A stretch of 64,000 nt of DNA from contig CASDOW010000003.1 in NCBI GenBank assembly GCA_949282195.1, positions 26,325-90,324 of the forward strand, given 5' to 3'. Made by a program: the position numbers and the translations under genes. The stretch's first letter is position 1, and each line of letters opens with the position of its first letter. Below the pieces are notes generated by a model. That model did no database searches. It was not told the DNA's origin and was given only the letters and a program-made list of their open reading frames with translations. This DNA comes from an uncultured bacterium. GTDB taxonomy: Bacteria; Cyanobacteriota; Vampirovibrionia; Gastranaerophilales; Gastranaerophilaceae. Shown in pieces: positions 1 through 8,934 of this stretch.

Positions 1-1487
1 TGGGGCACGTTGACCATGGTAAAACAACATTACTTGATTCAATCAGGGCTTCAAAACATAAAATTGTTCATACCGAAGTTGGCGGCATAACTCAAAGTAT
101 TGGTGCTTATACCGTTTGGTTAGATAAAAGAAAAATTGTATTTATTGATACTCCCGGTCACGAAGCGTTCACCCAAATGCGCTTAAGAGGAGCGCAATCA
201 ACAGATATTGCTGTTCTTGTTGTTGCTGCTGATGACGGCGTTATGCCACAAACCATCGAAAGTATTTCGCATGCGCGCTCTGCGGGTGTACCAATTATTG
301 TTGCAATTAATAAAATGGATAAGCCTGATGCTAATCCTGATAAAGTTTTACAAGAATTAACAGAACACAATTTAATTCCTGAAAAATGGGGCGGAGATAC
401 AATTTGTGTTCCTGTATCAGCTTTACAAAAAACAGGTATAGATGATTTATTGGAATATATTTTGCTTGTTGCTGACATGCAAGAACTAAAAGCAGTTGAA
501 AAATGTCCAGCTTCTGGTGTAATTATTGAAGCAAACTTGGATAAGGGCAAAGGCCCTGTTGCAACTATGCTTGTACAAAATGGTACCTTGAAGGTTGGCG
601 ATTCAATTGTTGCAGGTACTGTTGGCGGCAAAGTTAGAGCATTGTTGGATGATTCAGGCAAAAGAGTTCGAACAGCCGGACCTTCAACTCCTGTTGAAAT
701 TTTGGGCTTAAATGAAGTACCTCAAGCAGGTGATTTGTTTGAAGTTGTAAAAAATGAAAAAGTTATGAAACAAATTGTTGAAGAACGCAAACAACAAGAA
801 CGTTCAACCCGCCTTGAAGCAATGACTGCTGCACACGTTCAAAAAGAAGCAATGGCAGACAATGAAGTTACTAATTTAAATTTAATTATTAAAGCAAATA
901 CAAATGGTTCTGCTGAAGCGGTTTCACACGCAATTCAAAATGTTAAATCTTCAAAAGTTGTGCCAAAAATTGTGCATGCCGGCGTAGGTGATATTTCTGA
1001 AGCGGATGTAATGCTTGCAAGTGCTTCAAATGCAATTATTCTTGGTTTTACTGTTAAAGAAGATTTAAATGCACTTATTTCAGCTCAAAAAGAAGGCGTA
1101 AAAATCAAAAAATACGATATTATCTACCAGGTATTAGAAGATATCGAAAAAACTATGCTTTCACTTCTTTCTCCTGAAATTGAAGATGTTGAACTTGGCA
1201 AGGCTGAAGTTAGAGCCGTATTTACAATTGGCAAAACAACAAAAATTGCAGGCTGCTATGTAACCGAAGGTAAAATTGTACGCTCTAAAACTGCTCATTT
1301 AATAAGAAACGGCGAAGTTATTTTTAAAGGTGAAATTGATCAATTAAAACGCTTCAAAGATGATGTTAAGGAAGTTAAAGAAGGCTTTGAATGCGGTATA
1401 TCATTCTCTAAATTCAACGATATCCAAGAAGGCGATATAATTGAAGTTTCTACAACAAAAGAGGTTGAACCCCAAACACTTGTATAA
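1..1487 (+). CDS. infB: Translation initiation factor IF-2 (5' end outside window)
   Basis: GTPase that brings initiator fMet-tRNA to the 30S subunit and promotes subunit joining. The open frame enters from the left edge: base 3 begins GHVDHGKT (G1/P-loop), followed by DTPGHEAF (G3) and NKMDK (G4), then the beta-barrel and C-terminal tRNA-binding domains. About 495 codons are visible; the N-terminal region, which family members carry, lies upstream. An internal ATG at 177 is not the start because the G1 motif lies before it in the same frame. The gene ends in TAA and is followed 14 bp later by rbfA, the classical infB-rbfA-truB order. Confidence 0.97.
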   Translation, partial: GHVDHGKTTLLDSIRASKHKIVHTEVGGITQSIGAYTVWLDKRKIVFIDTPGHEAFTQMRLRGAQSTDIAVLVVAADDGVMPQTIESISHARSAGVPIIVAINKMDKPDANPDKVLQELTEHNLIPEKWGGDTICVPVSALQKTGIDDLLEYILLVADMQELKAVEKCPASGVIIEANLDKGKGPVATMLVQNGTLKVGDSIVAGTVGGKVRALLDDSGKRVRTAGPSTPVEILGLNEVPQAGDLFEVVKNEKVMKQIVEERKQQERSTRLEAMTAAHVQKEAMADNEVTNLNLIIKANTNGSAEAVSHAIQNVKSSKVVPKIVHAGVGDISEADVMLASASNAIILGFTVKEDLNALISAQKEGVKIKKYDIIYQVLEDIEKTMLSLLSPEIEDVELGKAEVRAVFTIGKTTKIAGCYVTEGKIVRSKTAHLIRNGEVIFKGEIDQLKRFKDDVKEVKEGFECGISFSKFNDIQEGDIIEVSTTKEVEPQTLV

Positions 1488-1501
1488 ATGAAAGAAATAA
1501 T

Positions 1502-1852
1502 ATGTCATTAAGAAATGAACGAGTAAGAAAAGCATTAATGAGAGAAATCTCTGATATTATTTTTCGAGAAATAAAAGACCCTGCAATTTGCGGAATGGTT
1601 TCCATTGTTGATGTTGATGTTTCATCTGATAATTCTGCTGCAAGGGTTTTTTATAGTGTATATGGTTCAGAAGAACAAAAAAGAAAAACCTCTCAGGCTC
1701 TTGAGCGTCATACTGGGCAAATTCGTCATGAAGTTGGTAAAAGAATTAGGTTGAGAAAAACCCCAAGCTTGTTGTTTATTTTAGATGATTCTTTGGAACA
1801 TGGCGCAAAAATGATGGATTTGATAAATAAAATTGAGCGCGGCGAGTTATAG
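1502..1852 (+). CDS. rbfA: 30S ribosome-binding factor A
   Basis: Small KH-fold protein that binds free 30S subunits and helps mature the 5' end of 16S rRNA. The 116-residue product has the family's usual length and opens SLRNERVRKALMREISDII, with the characteristic DPA(I) turn (KDPAICGMVSI) and the AARVFYSV strand. It sits between infB and truB; its stop codon abuts the truB ATG, so the two are probably translationally coupled. The Shine-Dalgarno sequence before it is weak (AAAGAAAT). Confidence 0.94.
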   Translation: MSLRNERVRKALMREISDIIFREIKDPAICGMVSIVDVDVSSDNSAARVFYSVYGSEEQKRKTSQALERHTGQIRHEVGKRIRLRKTPSLLFILDDSLEHGAKMMDLINKIERGEL

Positions 1853-2701
1853 ATGTATCTTCTTAACATTAACAAACCAAAAGGTATAACTTCTTTTGAT
1901 GTTATTAGAAAATTAAGAAAAAAATTAAACATCAGACAAATTGGACACTCTGGCACCTTAGACCCTTTAGCATGGGGTGTTATGCAAGTTGGTGTCGGTT
2001 CTGCTACAAAATTACTTGATTTTTTGCCTTCTGATAAAGAATATATTGCTGAGATAAAATTTGGTTTTGAAACAACAACATACGATGAAGAGGGCGAAAA
2101 GTTTTTTATAAAAAAACCTGATTTCACTTTTGACGAGCTAAATATTGCCCTTAAATCATTTCTTGGAAAAACCATGCAAATTCCGCCAAAATATTCTGCC
2201 ATAAAATCAGGTGGCAAAAAATTATGCGATATGGCAAGGAATAATGCCGTAATTGATTTATCTGATTATATAAGACCCATAGAAATCTATTCTATTGATA
2301 TTTTAAAATTCAACGGCTATGATGAGTTGCAATTAAAAATTTCTTGTAAAAAAGGAGCGTATATTCGCTCTTTTGTTTTTGACTTAGGTCGTAAGCTATC
2401 TTGTGGAGCGTATTTAGTTAACTTAGAAAGAACAAAAGCGGGCAATTTTTCAATTGAATTTTCAAATAATCTTGATGATGAAGAATATAATTATATTAAT
2501 CCTTTAAATGTGTTATCTTTTCCTAAATATGAATTGAACGAATTAGAATTTCAGAAAATATTGAATGGAAATTTTATAAATACAGATATTAAATTTAATG
2601 ACGATAAAATACTATTAACAAAAAATAATAAACTTGTATCTATTGCGGTTTTATCGGATAATCTAATTAAGCCAAAAAAACTATTTAAGGATAATTTATA
2701 A
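1853..2701 (+). CDS. truB: tRNA pseudouridine(55) synthase
   Basis: Makes pseudouridine-55 in the T-loop of elongator tRNAs. The 282-residue protein begins with NKPKGITSFDVI and carries the catalytic-loop motif GHSGTLDPLAWGVM, with Asp37 as the nucleophile, followed by the C-terminal region of the bacterial type. The ATG directly follows the rbfA stop, and the TAA stop shares its last base with the ATG of the next gene, so rbfA, truB and the GerMN gene form a tightly coupled operon. Confidence 0.96.
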   Translation: MYLLNINKPKGITSFDVIRKLRKKLNIRQIGHSGTLDPLAWGVMQVGVGSATKLLDFLPSDKEYIAEIKFGFETTTYDEEGEKFFIKKPDFTFDELNIALKSFLGKTMQIPPKYSAIKSGGKKLCDMARNNAVIDLSDYIRPIEIYSIDILKFNGYDELQLKISCKKGAYIRSFVFDLGRKLSCGAYLVNLERTKAGNFSIEFSNNLDDEEYNYINPLNVLSFPKYELNELEFQKILNGNFINTDIKFNDDKILLTKNNKLVSIAVLSDNLIKPKKLFKDNL

Positions 2702-3330
2702 TGAATACTTTTTTTAAAACTTTTTTTATCTGTCTAATTGCAGCATTAGGCTTTTTGTTCTATCAATATGTTTCAACAGATAGTTATAGCGGCTTAAAAG
2801 TATCGTCTAATAATCCAATTTTTGGCGTACAAAAAGATGAACCAAGCGAAAATAAGGTAAGTGTTCCAATAGATACTCAAACAAATGTTAAAGAACAAAA
2901 AAATGTTGCAGCTGAAAAAAAAGAACAAAAAAAAGTTGAACATTATTATTCTAAAGTTTATTTCTTTAATTCAAAAGGTAAATTGAGCCTTGTAAAGCGT
3001 GAATTTCAAAATCCAGTGAATTTGAATAAGGCTATTAATATTCTTCTTAGAGGCCCTATAATTTCTGAAACAAAAAGCGGATATTATTCAGAAATTCCTT
3101 CTAATGTGGATTTAATTTCGATTAATAGTCAAAACAACAGCGTTATTGTTAATTTATCGTCTAATTTTGGTAATGGCGGCGGCACTCAAAGTATTGAAAA
3201 CAGGGTTATGCAGCTATCAAAAACCGTTAAACTATACGAACCAAACAAAAACATTTATCTGTATATTGACGGCAAACAGGTTGAATATTTAGGCGGTGAC
3301 GGCGTTTATATTAAGCAGCCGCTTGATTAA
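2701..3330 (+). CDS. GerMN-domain envelope protein
   Basis: Predicted extracytoplasmic protein of 209 residues anchored by one N-terminal membrane segment (about residues 5-23). A lysine/glutamate-rich linker (about 45-80) leads to a GerMN domain (about 95-205): INILLRGP, YYSEIP, VIVNLSSNF and the closing NIYLYIDGKQVEYLGG. GerMN domains occur in spore-germination protein GerM but also widely in non-sporulating bacteria and cyanobacteria, where they are thought to act at the cell wall; nothing else here suggests sporulation. Its start overlaps the truB stop by one base, so it is the last gene of the translation operon. It ends exactly against the stop of the opposing gene. Confidence 0.75.
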   Translation: MNTFFKTFFICLIAALGFLFYQYVSTDSYSGLKVSSNNPIFGVQKDEPSENKVSVPIDTQTNVKEQKNVAAEKKEQKKVEHYYSKVYFFNSKGKLSLVKREFQNPVNLNKAINILLRGPIISETKSGYYSEIPSNVDLISINSQNNSVIVNLSSNFGNGGGTQSIENRVMQLSKTVKLYEPNKNIYLYIDGKQVEYLGGDGVYIKQPLD

Positions 3331-4125
3331 CTATATTGCAATCCAATTTAGGGGTTTGTTTTTAACTTTTAGATTTTTATCAAATGTTTTAAGATAATAG
3401 TCTTTGTTGTTGAGCATAATTGCCCAAAAAATGATTGAATAAGATGACGGGGAATTAATTAAAATTTTATGTTTGCAAGTTGCAAGAAAATAAAATTGTT
3501 CTTTCCAGTCTTTTAAATCGATATATTTTACAGGAATTATTGTATTAATTTTTTCTTCAATATTTTTAGATGTAAAAACATATAATATTGGTTTTTTAAT
3601 ATATTTATTAAGTCTTTTGATTGAATTTTCTATATACTGCCAATCGACTTTTTGGCTTATTATATCGTTTTCGTTGATATATAGACCAATTGAATTATTT
3701 GTTGAAATTTCTTCTAGTAAATCATAATTTTTGACAAAGTTGTAATTGTTAAATTCAATTGACTTTAAGATATCTTGCGTAATATATTCAATATCATCTA
3801 TCTTGAAATGTTTGAGATTTAAAATTTTATTGTTTTTAATTTTTTTTGATTTGATTTCTTTGTTTATTTTTTTCTCATCAACAAGAATTCGATTATAGTT
3901 TAGCGCATCTTTTGCAATACTTTTCACTTTCCCTGTGGAAATATAACCACACTCAAGATTAAAATTCGACATTGTGTTTTCAAATTCTACTCTTTTTTTG
4001 GTGTTATTTTCATAAAAACACTTTCTTTTCTGGTGTTTTTCAAGGATTTTTCCGTATGCATAAATAGATAAATTGTCCGCAAAATTTTCTTGATATTCTA
4101 GTATTAATAATCCGCTATTATCCAT
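3331..4125 (-). CDS. Divergent GT11 (fucosyltransferase-like) protein
   Basis: 264-residue protein with no signal peptide. Its N-terminus (ENFADNLSIYAYGKILEKH) aligns by eye with the GGLGNQMFQYA.G..L opening of glycosyltransferase family 11, which contains alpha-1,2-fucosyltransferases. The C-terminus (FYFLATCKHKILINSPSS) matches the family's 'CKH.I..NS.FSWW' segment. The HxRRGDY nucleotide-sugar motif is not conserved: the corresponding stretch reads IGLYINENDII. The protein may be an inactive relative or use another donor. It is very rich in Lys, Asn and Ile. It converges on the GerMN gene and has no linked sugar genes. Assignment is by motif only. Confidence 0.45.
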   Translation of the reverse strand: MDNSGLLILEYQENFADNLSIYAYGKILEKHQKRKCFYENNTKKRVEFENTMSNFNLECGYISTGKVKSIAKDALNYNRILVDEKKINKEIKSKKIKNNKILNLKHFKIDDIEYITQDILKSIEFNNYNFVKNYDLLEEISTNNSIGLYINENDIISQKVDWQYIENSIKRLNKYIKKPILYVFTSKNIEEKINTIIPVKYIDLKDWKEQFYFLATCKHKILINSPSSYSIIFWAIMLNNKDYYLKTFDKNLKVKNKPLNWIAI

Positions 4126-4239
4126 AATAAATTCCGTACAAAAAATTAATCATATGAATGATTTACATTTTAATTTATCACAAATAAGCTTATATTATTA
4201 AATCTTTATAAAACTTTTACATTATCAGAGAGTGAAAAT

Positions 4240-4803
4240 ATGAGAAAATTATTTGTATTTGTTTCTGTTTTATTCACTGCAATGTTCACAAGTGCTTGTA
4301 TTCATACGCTTGCCGTTCAAGAATTAAACCAAATTGCAGCTAAATATCTTGATGACGGAGATATTCCCAGCGCTATTTCAAGATTAGAATCTTCAATTGA
4401 TTTAGACCCTAATATTTATGAATCCCGATATAATTTAGCTGTTGCATATATAAAAGTAAATGCTTGTGAAAAAGCGATTTTACAAGCCGAGGAAGCAAAA
4501 AAACTAATCAAAGAAGAACCCGCAATAAATTACACTCTTGGGGTTGCATATGATTGCGCTGCACATCAAATTTTTGAAAAAGAAAACGACGACGGCGAAA
4601 TTGAAGAAATAACTTATAGTAACCCTGATGAAGATTATAAAATGGGTACTAAATTTATTGATTATTTAGAAAAAGCAAACGATAACTACAAAATTTACAC
4701 TCAGCTTGTGCCAAGTGCTGATGATGCTGATGAAGTTTTAAGGACAATTTCGCAAAATGATGAAAAATTGTCCGAAATGAAGCAAAAATATAATCATAAT
4801 TAA
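4240..4803 (+). CDS. TPR-containing lipoprotein
   Basis: 187 residues with a hydrophobic signal (residues 4-19) ending TSAC, so Cys20 is the probable lipidated residue. The next 80 residues contain about two tetratricopeptide-like helical pairs (AAKYLDDGDIPSAISRLESS, then YNLAVAYIKV), a protein-interaction scaffold. The start ATG follows GAGAGTG at good spacing. It lies 8 bp upstream of lgt, the enzyme that would lipidate it, so the two are probably co-transcribed. The precise role is unknown; TPR lipoproteins often take part in envelope assembly. Confidence 0.7.
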   Translation: MRKLFVFVSVLFTAMFTSACIHTLAVQELNQIAAKYLDDGDIPSAISRLESSIDLDPNIYESRYNLAVAYIKVNACEKAILQAEEAKKLIKEEPAINYTLGVAYDCAAHQIFEKENDDGEIEEITYSNPDEDYKMGTKFIDYLEKANDNYKIYTQLVPSADDADEVLRTISQNDEKLSEMKQKYNHN

Positions 4804-4811
4804 CAAAGAAT

Positions 4812-5621
4812 ATGTCTTTAATTATTTCACAACCAATTAACTCAATTGCATTTCATATATTTAATTATCCTGTTAAATATTATGGGTTGCTTTTGACTTT
4901 AGCTATTTTTGTCGGGCTTGTTGTTTCTTATTTTCTTTTAAAAAAAAGATTTAATATTATTTTAGCTCAAGATTTTGTTGATATTTCTCCCTTTATGATA
5001 TTAATATCGTTAATTGGCGCAAGATTTTTTTATGTTTTAGGCGATTGGGAATTTTATTCACTTTATCCTAGAGAAATTTTTTTTATAAACCATGGCGGGC
5101 TCTCGATTTATGGCGCTATTTTTAGCGGAATTATATTTTTTATTTTTTATTGCAAAAGAAGAAATATTTCTTTTTTATCATTCTGCGACTGCTTAGCTGT
5201 TGTTATGCCTATTTGTCAATCAATTGGAAGATGGGGAAATTATTTTAATCAAGAGGCGTTTGGAACTCCTACAGAAGGATTTATTAAATTATATGTTGAT
5301 GAAATATATAGACCCTTGGAATATAAAAATTTTCAATATTTTCACCCTGCTTTTTTATATGAAGGCATTTTAAATCTGTTGTTGTTTTTATTTCTTCTTT
5401 TTCTTTTTATCAAATTTAAAAACATCAAAAAAGGTTTAATTTTTTCTTTGTATTTAATTTTTTATGCATCAATAAGATTATTGATTGAAAATATTAGGCT
5501 TGATAGCGTGATGAATATTTATAGTATACATGTTGCTTCAATAATTAGTATTGTAATTCTTTTATATGGTTTAATTAATCTTATTTATATATATTTTTTC
5601 AACAAAAAAACTGAAAGGTAA
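4812..5621 (+). CDS. lgt: Prolipoprotein diacylglyceryl transferase
   Basis: Inner-membrane enzyme transferring diacylglycerol from phosphatidylglycerol to the lipobox cysteine of prelipoproteins. The 269-residue protein is mostly hydrophobic with about seven membrane spans. It contains HGGLSIYG (94-101), the Lgt signature IGRWGNYFNQEAFG (138-151, with Arg140) and a C-terminal SIRLLIENIR segment matching the second essential arginine region. The stop codon lies inside the stem of the following terminator. Confidence 0.95.
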   Translation: MSLIISQPINSIAFHIFNYPVKYYGLLLTLAIFVGLVVSYFLLKKRFNIILAQDFVDISPFMILISLIGARFFYVLGDWEFYSLYPREIFFINHGGLSIYGAIFSGIIFFIFYCKRRNISFLSFCDCLAVVMPICQSIGRWGNYFNQEAFGTPTEGFIKLYVDEIYRPLEYKNFQYFHPAFLYEGILNLLLFLFLLFLFIKFKNIKKGLIFSLYLIFYASIRLLIENIRLDSVMNIYSIHVASIISIVILLYGLINLIYIYFFNKKTER

Positions 5622-5637
5622 AACCTTTCAGTTTTTG
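5607..5637. terminator. Bidirectional terminator between lgt and gpmI
   Basis: Perfect stem of about 12 bp (AACTGAAAGGT with ACCTTTCAGTT) closed by a three-base AAA loop, flanked by an A run on the left and a T run on the right. It can therefore stop transcripts from either convergent gene. The lgt TAA is inside the left arm and loop. Confidence 0.85.
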
Positions 5638-5652
5638 ATATTAAACCATATT

Positions 5653-7191
5653 TTATTTTACTGCCATTTGTTTAATCATTGAATGACCTGTCATTTCGTC
5701 TGGTTTTTTTAGATTTAATATATCTAAAATTGTTGGTGCAATGTCACAAAGTGCACCTTCATTATTTAGTTCATATTTATCTTTTGAAACAATAATGAAT
5801 GGCACAACATTTGTTGTATGTGCTGTTTGAGGTGCGTGGGTTTGTTCGTTGTACATCCATTCCGCATTACCATGGTCAGCTGTAATAATCATTGTTACAT
5901 CATTTTCAAGTGCTTTTTGTGCAATTTTTCCTACACATTCATCCACTGCTTGACATGCTTTGATTGCAGCGTCCATAACACCTGTGTGACCTACCATATC
6001 AGGATTTGCAAAATTAACAAGTATAAATCCGTATTCAGGATTATCAATTGCTTTTAATACATTGTCGCAGACTTCATAAGCACTCATTTCCGGTTTTAAG
6101 TCGTATGTTGCAACTTTTGGAGAATTTACAAGTGCTCTTGTTTCAAGTTTGCCTGATTTTTCAACTCCGCCGTTGAAGAAAAATGTAATATGGGCATATT
6201 TTTCAGTTTCTGCTGTTCTAAATTGATTAATTCCGTTTTCATCAAGAACATCGCCTAAGATATTAACAAGAGTTTGCGGTTTAAACGCTACAGGAACATC
6301 AAAAGTTTCATCATATTGAGTCATGCAAACATAATAAAGATTGTTTATGACTTTTTTTCTGTAGAAACCGTCAAAGTTTTCATCTGTGAAAGCTCTTGTT
6401 ATTTCACGTGCCCTATCGGGTCTATAGTTAAAGAAAATAACAGCGTCATTATCATTTATTCTTTTTCCGCCTATAACAGTTGGCTCAACAAATTCATCAG
6501 TTACATTGTTTTTATATGAATTTTCAATTGATATATTAGAATTTTCTTCTTTAATTCCTTCGCCTAATGTAAGACAATCATAGGCTCTTTCAACTCTTTC
6601 CCAGCGTTTATCTCTGTCCATTGCCCAATATCTGCCAATGATTGAAGCAATTTTTGGCAAGCTGTACTGTTTTAAAACTTCTTCCGTTTGAGCTAAATAT
6701 TCAACAGCGGATGACGGCGGAGTATCTCTGCCGTCAAGAAAAGCATGGATATAGACATCCTTAAGCCCGTTATCTGACATCATTTTAATTAATGCATTTA
6801 AATGTTTCATTGAGCTATGAACTCCGCCCGGGGAAACAAGCCCGTAGATATGCATTGATGAATTATTTTTCTTAACATGATTTATGGCATTCAAAAATTC
6901 TTCATTTTTGAAAAAATCACCTTCGTCAATTGCTTTATTTATTCTTGTTAATTCTTGATATACAACCCTTCCAGCGCCGATATTTAAGTGTCCAACTTCA
7001 GAATTTCCCATTTGTCCTTCCGGAAGTCCGACATTTAGCCCGTCAGCATGGATAGTTGTAGAAGGCATTTGATTAAAATATTTATCAAAATTTGGAGTAT
7101 TGGCAGAATATACTGCATTATATTTTGTATCTTTTGAAATACCCCATCCGTCTAAAATGCATAATAATGCTCTTTTTTTAGTGTTTGTCAT
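5653..7191 (-). CDS. gpmI: 2,3-bisphosphoglycerate-independent phosphoglycerate mutase
   Basis: Interconverts 3- and 2-phosphoglycerate in glycolysis using two metal ions and a phosphoserine intermediate. It belongs to the alkaline-phosphatase superfamily. From the preferred start the protein has 512 residues, the usual size: LLCILDGWG (metal Asp14), GQMGNSEVGHLNIGAGR (nucleophile Ser64), HAFLDGRDTPP and the C-terminal ITADHGNAEWM metal site. The frame is open 14 codons further upstream, but ATG at 7191 is preceded by AGAGGT at good spacing and gives the family N-terminus. Confidence 0.96.
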   Translation of the reverse strand: MTNTKKRALLCILDGWGISKDTKYNAVYSANTPNFDKYFNQMPSTTIHADGLNVGLPEGQMGNSEVGHLNIGAGRVVYQELTRINKAIDEGDFFKNEEFLNAINHVKKNNSSMHIYGLVSPGGVHSSMKHLNALIKMMSDNGLKDVYIHAFLDGRDTPPSSAVEYLAQTEEVLKQYSLPKIASIIGRYWAMDRDKRWERVERAYDCLTLGEGIKEENSNISIENSYKNNVTDEFVEPTVIGGKRINDNDAVIFFNYRPDRAREITRAFTDENFDGFYRKKVINNLYYVCMTQYDETFDVPVAFKPQTLVNILGDVLDENGINQFRTAETEKYAHITFFFNGGVEKSGKLETRALVNSPKVATYDLKPEMSAYEVCDNVLKAIDNPEYGFILVNFANPDMVGHTGVMDAAIKACQAVDECVGKIAQKALENDVTMIITADHGNAEWMYNEQTHAPQTAHTTNVVPFIIVSKDKYELNNEGALCDIAPTILDILNLKKPDEMTGHSMIKQMAVK

Positions 7192-7314
7192 GGTAACCTC
7201 TTTTGTTAATTTTTCACTAACACATTTTATCAAGAAAAATTATCGCTAACAAGGTGGATTTTATTTAATTTTTGTTTATATTAATATATTTAATTAATAC
7301 GAGGACATAATATA

Positions 7315-8934
7315 ATGAAATACTCAAAATATAACGTGGCAATAATAGGAAGCGGAATAAGCGGTTTGTTTCTAGCAAATAAACTGGCACAAAACAAAGA
7401 ATTTAGCGATGGTATTGTCATAATTACAAAAGGAGAGCTTTTTTCAGGTTCCTCCTCTTTAGCACAAGGCGGAATTGTCAGTGTCATTCCTGAAATAAAT
7501 ATCAAAGATTCAATTGAATCACACATAAAAGATACAATTGATGCAGGATGCGGCTTGAATAATATTTCTGTTGTTCAATATGTTTCAAAACAATCATCCA
7601 AAGTTACACAAGATTTAATTAACTTTGGTGTAAAATTTGATGAAAATGATAAACATCAATTAAATTTTACTCTTGAAGGCGCACACAGCTATCCAAGAAT
7701 ACTACATGCTCAAGGTGATTCAACAGGCAGAGTTATAGAAGAAGCTTTATGTAAACAATTGGAAAAAGCAAACAATGTAGATTTATATGATAATACTATG
7801 GCACTTGAGCTATTGGTTGATGATGATAACTCTATAAAGGGTGTTATTGTCTACAATTGGCAAAATGATACTTATGAAGTAATTTATACAAGTAATATTG
7901 TTATTGCAACCGGTGGCATAGGGCAAATTTATAAAAATACAACAAACCCGATTGAATCAACAGCAGACGGGATAGCACTTGCATTTAAAGCGGGTGCTGA
8001 AGTAAAAGACATGGAATTTGTACAGTTTCATCCAACAGCCCTTTATGTAAAAAATAAAAAAACAAGTCCTCTTGTTTCTGAATCTGTTCGAGGTGAAGGC
8101 GCAAAATTAGTTAATAAAAACGGTGAATACTTTGCAAAAAATTATCATTATCTTGCCGATTTAGCGCCCCGTGATGTTGTTGCTCGCGCAATTAGACAAG
8201 AGATGATTAATACAAAATCCGAATTTGTTAATTTGGATATTTCTCAAATTGGTATAGAAAAATTTAAGAAAAGATTTCCGACAATCACAAAATTATGTGA
8301 AGAGAACAATATAAGCCTTGAGAGCGGATTAATTCCTGTTGTTCCTTGTGAACATTACTTTATGGGCGGAATAAAAACTGATTTATCTTCTAAAACGTCA
8401 ATTAATAATCTCTATGCAATTGGAGAGTGTGCTTCAACAGGGCTGCATGGAGCTAACAGATTGGCTTCAAATTCATTGTTAGAATGTGCAGTTTTTGCTG
8501 ATTCTTTGGCTGATGAATTAATTCATACACATATTGCTCCTCCTAAAAAACATGGGGCAAAAGTAATGAATATCATTGATAAATATATCAATAACGAAAT
8601 TGATTCTTGTGATGAAATAGAAAAAATTCAAAAATTATTTGATAAATTAAAAGATACTATGAGTAAAAATGTAGGCATAGTGAGAAATCAAACATCACTT
8701 GATTTAGCAAATAAAAAAATAGACGAGATAAATTTTGCTTTAAGTGAATTAAACGCATCTAATTCAAGATTAAAGTATGAATTACAAAATGCAATTTGTG
8801 TTGCAAAACTAATTATTAACGCTGCTATATCTAGAAAAGATTCAATTGGTGCTCATTTTAGAGATGATTCCCCTAAAAAAGAAAGACAAAATCAAGAAAG
8901 AAAAGGAAAATATGAAACAATATTGGTTAAATAA
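7315..8934 (+). CDS. nadB: L-aspartate oxidase
   Basis: FAD enzyme oxidising L-aspartate to iminoaspartate, the first step of de novo NAD synthesis. The 539-residue protein has the FAD-binding GSGISG motif (12-17), SSLAQGGI, the fumarate-reductase-like core with EFVQFHPTALY and SVRGEGAKL, and the signature LHGANRLASNSLLE (about 376-389). The C-terminal GAHFRDD is typical. The start is preceded by ACGAGGA. It overlaps nadC by 23 bp, indicating coupling. nadA is not in the window. Confidence 0.95.
   Translation: MKYSKYNVAIIGSGISGLFLANKLAQNKEFSDGIVIITKGELFSGSSSLAQGGIVSVIPEINIKDSIESHIKDTIDAGCGLNNISVVQYVSKQSSKVTQDLINFGVKFDENDKHQLNFTLEGAHSYPRILHAQGDSTGRVIEEALCKQLEKANNVDLYDNTMALELLVDDDNSIKGVIVYNWQNDTYEVIYTSNIVIATGGIGQIYKNTTNPIESTADGIALAFKAGAEVKDMEFVQFHPTALYVKNKKTSPLVSESVRGEGAKLVNKNGEYFAKNYHYLADLAPRDVVARAIRQEMINTKSEFVNLDISQIGIEKFKKRFPTITKLCEENNISLESGLIPVVPCEHYFMGGIKTDLSSKTSINNLYAIGECASTGLHGANRLASNSLLECAVFADSLADELIHTHIAPPKKHGAKVMNIIDKYINNEIDSCDEIEKIQKLFDKLKDTMSKNVGIVRNQTSLDLANKKIDEINFALSELNASNSRLKYELQNAICVAKLIINAAISRKDSIGAHFRDDSPKKERQNQERKGKYETILVK

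Noticed and set aside
158..661. Long minus-strand frame (167 codons) inside infB
   Set aside because: It lies antisense to strongly conserved IF-2 sequence and has no recognisable domain or ribosome site; a shadow frame.
2701..3330. Sporulation gene gerM
   Set aside because: GerMN domains occur widely outside spore formers, and nothing else in the window indicates sporulation.
7192..7233. Fourteen-codon extension of gpmI
   Set aside because: No family similarity; AGAGGT sits within the extension at correct distance from the ATG at 7191.
8846..8911. Upstream start for nadC
   Set aside because: The extra residues are lysine-rich translation of the nadB 3' end; the ATG at 8912 has the ribosome site and family N-terminus.
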